Shown here in pieces: positions 30,201-39,200 of a DNA stretch of 64,000 nucleotides (position 1 is its first letter; every line of letters starts with the position of its first letter). Where the stretch lies: the NCBI RefSeq assembly GCF_000003815.2, contig NC_049983.1, positions 23,681,742 through 23,745,741 of the forward strand, read 5' to 3'. Position numbers and translations under genes: made by a program. The notes beneath the pieces were generated by a model. That model had not been told where the DNA came from. It ran no database searches and was given only the letters and a program-made list of their open reading frames with translations. The DNA is from Branchiostoma floridae (lineage: Eukaryota > Chordata > Leptocardii > Amphioxiformes > Branchiostomatidae).

Positions 30201-33200
30201 CAAGCCAAGAGCATCAGGGACAACCTCAACCAGACTCACCAAGCCAAGAGCATCAGGGACAACCTCTATCTGACTCACCAAGCCAAGAGCATCAGGGACA
30301 ACCTCAATCAGACTCACCAAGCCAAGAGCATCAGGGACAACCTCTATCTGACTCACCAAGCCAAGAGCATCAGGGACAACCTGAACCAGACTCACCAAGC
30401 CATGAGCATCAGGGACAACCTCAACCAGACTCACCAAGCCAAGAGCATCAGGGACAACCTCAACCAGACTCACCAAGCCAAGAGCATCAGGGACAACCTC
30501 TATCTGACTCACCAAGCCAAGAGCATCAGGGACAACCTCAACCAGACTCACCAAGCCAAGAGCATCAGGGACAACCTCTATCTGACTCACCAAGCCAAGA
30601 GCTTCAGGGACAACCTCAACCAGACTCACCAAGCCAAGAGCATCAGGGACAACCTCTATCTGACTCACCAAGCCAAGAGCTTCAGGGACAACCTCAACCA
30701 GACTCACCAAGCCATGAGCATCAGGGACAACCTCTATCTGACTCACCAAGCCAGCAACAGACTAACATCAAAGACGACCTGTCGAAAGTCATGCCAGAGA
30801 AACAGAAGACCGATGTCATTCCAGACAACCTGCTTGAATCTGGAGAGAGAATGCTGAAGGCGGGTATTACTCAGGAAGAGCTTGGCACTGCCACAAATCC
30901 GCGTCTGTCCTTCTGGGATTTCGGCGGCCAGGCCACTTACTACGGGACCCACCACTGCTTCATCACCCCCCAGGGAGTCTACATCCTTGTCATGTCTCTG
31001 CTGCAGAAACTGTCGGACCCTGTACCAGATCAGGACTACATGGCATCTGTGGACAACCTGAGAACAGGAGGAGGTATGTTCCACCAGGTCTCGAAATAGT
31101 TCTTGCTTCGCAGATAATATGATTCTGCACACTTCTGTGTTTATTAAAAAATGCTAATGATAAGACCAAGAAGAACTAGCAATGCAACCCTTTCAATGGT
31201 TCATAACTTAGAGAACTCAGACATATACATTTTTATAACTGTTACAATGCTTATATTCTAATTAATGAGAAGTGTCTTTCTACAGACTACCTGGACCACT
31301 GGCTCAACTCAGTTCACTCTCACACACAGCAACACAAAAAACAGCCTCCCGTCATCATTGTCCTCACGCACAAAGACATGGTCTCTAAGGTGTGGTTATT
31401 TTTGTTTCCTACAAAATAGTCTCTTTGCTGTAGCTTTTCTCATTTGATCCGCAGGGGAACACAACACTTTGTGGTTCATTGTGGAGTAGACTGCCAAACA
31501 ACCGAATAGCAAATAATTCAACCATATATGAATCTAATTAGTCTATTTATTGTTCCATAATGCTAATGTACTCACAGTGCAACTCAAAGTTAAGGTGACT
31601 GTTTAAAGACTTATATGATGAACATAATGTTAAGATTAGTATATTTGCAAACAACTATGTCGGCATTCTACAGGAATACATTGACAAATATAAGGAAGAG
31701 ATACGGAGCCACATCAAGAGGAAGGCGGCAGGCAAGCTGGTCATGTCAAAGATATTTGCAGTGGACAACACAACTGAGGATGCAGCAGTTGACAAGATTC
31801 GTGACTACATACGACAGGTAGCAAGAGAACTGCCGCACATGGGCGAGGAAATCCCCATCTCATGGCTTCATCTCAACTCCAGACTGAAGACAAAGAGGAA
31901 AGAGGCTGATCCGTTTTGCACGTTCCAAGAAGTAGTGGAACTCGCCCGAGATCCTGACATCAGCATCACAGACAGGCACACCCTCGCCATGGTTCTCACC
32001 TTCTTCCACGATCGAGGTGACATCATCTTCTTTGACGAGCCCAGTCTCCGTGATGACGTCACCCTGCAGCCACAGGTGATGATTGATGCCTTTAAGACCA
32101 TCATCACAGTTCCTCCATATCAGCATGGCAGAAAGACGAAACCAAGGAATAAGTGGATGAGTTGGTTACTGTCAAAGATTCTGAAAAAGAAGAAACAACA
32201 GAGAGGCCCGGACCTGAGCAAAATGTGGGAGAGACTGGAACAGGAAGGGGTCCTCAGTGACGAGTTGCTAACAAGAATCTGGGAGAAGAAGGACGAAGAA
32301 CTGGAAAAACCATTTCTGCTCCGATACAAGTCCTTCCTGAAGGCACTCATGGAGAAGTTCTATCTCATTTGCAATGCCACACCTGTAGGTGATGCCAGCG
32401 AGGAAGCCCAGCAGAATGAGATCTATTTTGTGCCTGCGCTCCTAAGCTGTAAGAGGGACAACGCCAAGTTATATCCCCGCAAAATGCATGTCTGTCCTCA
32501 GCCACTCTACTTCGTGTTCAGTGAGAAGTTTCTACCCAGCGGCATGTTCTGCCGTCTACAAGCCTTGTGTGTACGCAGGTTTGGACTGAAAGAGTCCTAC
32601 GTGTTTGCCGGGTGTGCCCGTTTCCCTACAGATGTACAGCAGGAAACATTCGTCATCACCAAAGTCAACCACTACTTGAAGGTGGAGCTTCTGTCGTCCT
32701 CCAAAGTCTTCACAGAAGGTCTGCGCGTCAGGAAGTTCCTCAGTAGCGCCCTGTTTGAGATCAAAGAGAAGTGGATCCCCTGTATCCAGTACAAGCTCAA
32801 GTTCTGTTCTACACTACCAGAGGAAGGAAGTGAACCTGCATTTCAGACATTGCCAACAGGTGATGGGCCAGTGGAACAGGATTCAGGGTAAGGATACATA
32901 ATCTATGAAGTAAGGTACTCAATCTATTGATCTACGCCATCTTTGGCAATTTACATTAAATTTTGGACTATTGTGTAGATTTATGTCATAGATAAACTTA
33001 GCTTCATCTTTGAGGTCATACATTTCATGTACTTGCAGCAGAATTTCCAAGTGCTGAATCAGATGCATATTGATTACTAATAGTCTAAATCAAAAGTGAT
33101 GAGAAAGCAATGGAAACTAACATCTTCAGCAGGATACATTTGGAAGTTGAAAATAACGTAGAGTAACTGATTCCATGCACCGTTTTCTTTTCAGAGTACC

Positions 33201-36200
33201 ATCTGAGTTTCGCAAGGTTTGGATGACTGGTATCTCGCAAGCTCATCGAACAGGTAATTCCACTTATCAGATTACACATTGTACAGGGCATAATTTGTTA
33301 GGAACTAAACTTGTTCCTACTTTTTATGATTATGACAATTACATGAAAACTTTGCTTAAAGCATTACACCTTAATTATATATATCGAGCCCAATGCACCT
33401 CCTTTGTATCTGTACGACTGTTAGGCATTTGTTCCTATGGCGTCACTCTTTCAATTTAGAATGATTTCTGAAATCTAAATTGCACAGAAAACTCAGGAGG
33501 AGACGGCCCAGTGATACTTCAGCCAACGGGGGACCCCAGCAACATGCGAACGATTGGCCCAGTGTTGGACACGATGGAGCTGGGGAGAGGGTTGTCACTG
33601 GACCAGTGTGACAGTACTAGGAGCCAACTGACGCCGAAAGATCGGGTCAACAACCTAGTGAGGCTAGTAGAGAACCGTTGCCTACTGGGAGCTGCGGTGG
33701 AGATGTGCTGTCCAGAATTTGCAGATTGCTTCTTGAGGGAAGAACGAGGTGTGTTATTATTGATCATGGACACATTTTCTGCAAGTGCTAATTTAATTTT
33801 ATCTCAACCTAAGCTCAATCATAGAGTAGAATAATCATAATCAAGAGTAGAATGGAAGCCAATAAGGTTTGATGATAATTCAGATAAAACTATTCCTCAC
33901 CCAAACTTTATTGTACCCCCCCCCCCTCCCCCCAAAAAAAACCTTCATTACAGACACGCCAAAAATAGTTACTCAAGCAACTGGATATGGTTTTGAAACG
34001 GTCAGACGTTTCGGAAAGAATCCACTTTCCTTCGTCAGTGACACTGAAGTGACCTGCAAGAAACACTGTCAGGTCTTTTATACTCTAACTATGAATGAAG
34101 ACAATTTCAGATGTCCAATTGGAAAGGTTGTAAGACAATTCAGACTGAAGACAATTTGGATTCCAAAGAAAACAAAGCTAAGCCAAAGTCAAGCTGAAGA
34201 CAATTGGATTTCAAGGGATATCAAGGCTAAGACACAGTTAATGCAAATGAGTCAATTAGCTCCTGTTGTTTTAGTTACAGGAGCTAAAAGTTTTGTTGGC
34301 GGGGGGGGGGGGGGGGGGGGTAGTGCTATGTCCCAAGTGCCGGAAAGTTCCATGCGTAGCCCCCCTTTTCTGTTGAGGGTGGGATTGTATATTCTCTCAT
34401 ATATGGCCCCTCTATATGGCCTTCATTACAGGCTTTGTGAAAAATTTTGAGTCATTTATCATTCTTTTTTCATTTCAGGAAAAGAGGTTGTCATTCTCCA
34501 CACAGATGACTACATGGAAGAGTTCATCTCGCCTCTCCAGACAGCCGCTTCTGAATCTGGCCTGTCCTGTCACACAGAGATTATCCAGCCTACTGACTCC
34601 ATCACAGAGAAAACAGTGAAACTTCTGCTCAACACAAACAACAGGATGGTTCTCCTAGTCATCACTCCCCAGACCCTACATCACGAGCACTGGTCAAACC
34701 TCGACTACGAGTTCCCAGTTCGGAACGGGAAGCTCCTGCTGCCCATCCTGCTGTACCCACGAGGTTCCAGAGACAGGATGGTCCGGGTGCTCCAGCAGCG
34801 GGCTCCAGTGCTGTGCAGCCTGGTGCGTGAGGAGATAGAGATGGATGGGACGGCAGTGTCACAGGAGAGGATGCACGAAATCTTGAACAAGGTACAAGTT
34901 ATACTTTATTTGTAAATTCCTACCATAGTTTGCCCTAAATGTGAATTATTTGGTTAAGCATTTTGTCCACAATTTACAACGCGTGCCATATACTACACAT
35001 GTATGTTGTCCACTGGTGTCTTAACTTTGAATGAATGTTACACGTTGTTTGTCTTGTTTACATGTATATATGGTGGGCCCCCTTGGAATTTAAAAGTCAT
35101 AGATGCCCACTCGGTTTGAGATGAATAAATAAACTTCAAGATCATGAAATTCTAATGAGATTCTTTTGATATATATTTTTTCAGGTCATGACGGATGAAG
35201 AAAAGGGTGAGTTTATGATACTGATACATAAATAAAAATCATTCTTAACATGCAACAGCAACAACTTACCTCAGCACATTCTGTGTCATTATGCAAAGCT
35301 TCATCATTCTTACAATATGCAGTCTTGAGAATCTTGATAAAATGTTCACTTCATTTCTGTAAAATATCCAAAAGCATAAATCATCAAAGGGGTATAAATG
35401 CCAAACATATCATTTGTGATCCTCTTAGATTTTCAGCAGATGTTAGGAAGCATCTTTGACCAGCTGGATGAAACAGATGTAAGGTTACTTCAGCGGGTGT
35501 GGTCAGCGCGTATTGGTCAACAGGAAATCGCAGGGACAGAGACGCCACATGACGTGATGAGGGCGAAGGTGAAGAGTGGATACATCTCAACTGGTAAGTA
35601 ACGGCCCTCCCACATCCATCTTTCCATGCTTTATGTCATGTGATGTGTTAATGGGAATATTTCCATTTACTGGTACTTTCAAAGGTGAATTTACATGTGA
35701 CAGATATTCACTATCAATAAGCATGGTAGATTTCAAATCATTTTTTGTCTTGTTTTTGCTGTAAATGATTCTTGTGAGTCTTTTTTACAATGCTCAAAAC
35801 TGCAGAAACTCCTTGAGTATACATTATGTATTTCAAAACATGTTTTTCTGTAGCATAACATAACACATTCAAGGACTATCTTTACCATTTCAGGTGACCT
35901 CGGAATGCCACAACTGGAGAAGGACATGATGGCAGCTGGGATCAGCCTTCCTGCTCTTGTGCGAGACATTCCAGGTTGGTTTCAAATTTGCCGATCAAAT
36001 TCTTACAACTAGTCACAGGCCACTACAATGTGTTATTCATGTAATGAACTGAGCTGAGTATGCACTAACAAGAGTGCCAAGACTACAATCTGACGTTGGT
36101 CCTCGATTGTCGTTTGTCCCCACATGTTAACTAAATGCATGATAAAGAATGTATTCAGTATCATTTCAAGCTCAAGTAGTTAATCTGAGATGAAGCATGT

Positions 36201-39200
36201 TGTTACCAGTCCTGACAATTTAGCTTCAAATTATGTCATTCGTCTAAGCCACTCTTGTTTTGCGTAAGTCATCTATCCTTTCAAAAAAATGAGTTCTGTA
36301 CAAGTGTTGGGAAGACAGCCAGGTGGTTTACATAAAAAATCAAAGTTTGCTTTTTGCATGCATCTAATCTTAGTACTTTTGATTTGATTCTTTAGGAATA
36401 CCCAATGAGTTACATTACGTTAAGACCACAAAGGCTTTTGTGGGACCAACGGGTGGGGAGATGGAGATTTCCGGTTTTGCCAAGCTTGTTGTACCACCAG
36501 GGATCCTTCAGCAAGACACAGCTGTCAGCATCTCCATCGCAGACATACCTGGCATCTTAAGGGGTGAAGAAGGCTTCAGCTGGCTCTCCGACTACCCCTG
36601 GTCCCTCGGTGAGGACGCCTACCCACGTGAGCTACTGGATCATGTGCTGTTCTCCCCAGCTGTTGACGTCAACCTACACGGTGCACAGCCTGATGGACCC
36701 ATGGAGTTACAGACGTGGCGGCCTCCTGGTTCTGAAGGCATGCAGTGTGTTCTGCTGAAGCATTTTGATGGAGAAGGCTGGGCAGATATCACAGCTTCAA
36801 CCACACACCAGATATATTCGGACAAACTGTCCATATCTATGCATACCTTCTGTCCCCTATGTGTGGTGTGGACCACGCTTGTCGATGTGGGAAAGCTGAT
36901 GACATCCGTGCTGTCGTCAAGAACTTTAGATTGTAGGTTTTCAGCGTACATCAAGTCACACGAAGAGGATGTGGATTTCCATGTCGTCTGTAGAGATAAG
37001 GCTGTTGAGAAAGAAGAGTACCGCCCTGGGTTCGAGGTGTGCGGAAGCAACAAAGCCATGTTCGATCTTTATCATAGGAATGATATTGAAGTTGCTGTCA
37101 GTGTCCAGAATGGCCAGAAAGAATCCAAGACAATAGAGCTTCGTGCCCAGCTCTGTTGCGAAGAAGACGGACAGAACGTTCAAATGTTCCTGGACAGGCC
37201 AAGCGGGAAACATCTCAAGGGTGATGTGATCATCAAGAGTGCTCATGAGCGACCCCCTCGGACCGTATGTGAGTTCAAGTTCCGGGAGGTAAGAGCTTCC
37301 AAGAGATGATATCACTAGTACTGAATAGGTTGTATTTTGAGACAAAAAATGTAGCGGTTCAAAACCAAAGCAGACAGCTTACGGTTTGATACCAAACACT
37401 TCTTTATAAAGATTATTTTGATAAAATTGTACCCACGGCAGCCATTGTTGTGGAAATGCTATGTTGCCCATTGGCAAATAACATAATATATGAGTGTTTT
37501 TATTCTTTTTAGGAAGGTCGAGTCTCCAACAGTGAGTACATTTTGCCCTTTCGTAAATGTAATGCTTTTTTGTGAAGATTGTATAAAAAGTCTAGGAATG
37601 ACAAAATTTCCCTCAGATTTTTTGCAATGACAAATTTTTATTTCACTGTAATTTGGTTTCAATGGAAACAATGGGCACAGTTTAAGTTAGACGTATAAAC
37701 TAGTTATTATCTCCAACTTCAATGTCATATAAACATGTGATACGTGAGGAAACACACATAGTACACATACATGTATATAGTAACTTCCTTTGCAGGTAGT
37801 GGCAACAAAAATCAATGGTAATTCCTGCCAATGTCTTGGTTTATATTTTACTGTTACATACCTGATGTTATGTCCTGAGAATTTTACCAGAATCAATTGT
37901 GATTACATGTTTGTTTATGTTTAATGTTCATTCATGCTTGTCAGGGGACAGTAAGAGGACTGATGGCCACCATCCTGACACATCAAAACCTCAAGCCAGG
38001 TCTGGAGGCGTGCAAACTGAATCCAGTGCCCAAGGTACTGATGCGCCATGGTGCGCTGCATTGCCCTCCCAAATCTCAGTCATACCGTCAATGCATACTA
38101 GAAGACTTTACCAATGTACATCTAATGTCTGACTGAAGGATATAGAACGTAAACCCAATAGAATTACATCTGATATCCGTGGGTTATGCAAACCTATGCA
38201 CTTGCACTTGATCCCGACAGCTCAATCCTGATCACAATTACTCACAGTTCCTCTCCTTCTCTCTCTGTTCTCTCTCTTCTGCTTCCCTCTCCTTCTCTCT
38301 CTCTTCTTGAGTGAGTCCTCGCCTACATTTTGCCGTCAGCGATGATCCCACTTCTGACACCACGTGTCAGGAGGCGCGAGACTGAAGTGTACTCTTGAAC
38401 TTCTTTAATCCATGAAATCCTACTAAATCCAGTACTAGTGACTCAGGGCTAGACCTTCTCCTGGCTCTCACAACCCTGGAGTGAAGCTCTGGTCTCTATC
38501 TCCAGTTTTTCTAGGTCACTAGCGGGCCAAACTAAATCTTTATCAGTGACCCCGTCCCATCTCATCACAGTGTTCTTCAGAATTTTTATGAAGCCTTTTC
38601 AACTTAACCGGTAATCGGTACTATCCTTACCCCAGAAGGAGCACGTGAGACCGGTGGTGCTCAGCCAGCAGATTCCGCCACTCAACCACCCAGAGGTCCA
38701 GCAGGGGCTGAAGGACCTGCCTCTCAGAAAGAGGGTGAGGTTACTATACTTTTTGTGAATTGCAGGAAGAATATCTTCTTGGTGGAAATCTATGTGTGTA
38801 TCAAAATTTGAACAAAATCATGTTATTTTGCTACTTCAGGTACTGAAAGTCTGGGTTTTAACATTCAATATTTGCTTTTCCATGTAAACGATGAGAACGA
38901 GACCTTGACCCCTCATCCATTTGCCAGATGGCGTGAACAATGGTTTTGAAAGGAGCAAAAGTATTTTCCATTAATTTTCTTACCCTTTGTTTTTTGTGGT
39001 TTGCAGAGGGCTTTAAAGCGCCAGTAGTCCTATTCGTCAATGACGAGTATGGGACTTCCAAGGGGGGGATTTCTACTATCAACAGCCAGATGGTCCAAAC
39101 CCTGACCGCAACCAATGCAGTCGTGTACAACACTGCCCTGCGTGTGCCAAAACGAGACCAGGAGACAGCAGACAGAGACGGCGTCCAACTGATACAGCCA

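Noticed and set aside
30030-30749. 239-codon minus-strand open frame of EVVPDALGLVSLV units
   Set aside because: Shadow of the 39-bp coding repeat; no start context, splice sites or non-repeat part.
33869-34450. 193-codon + strand open frame with a Gly run
   Set aside because: Reads through poly-C/poly-G tracts in gene B intron 19 and fits no splice phase; no domain.
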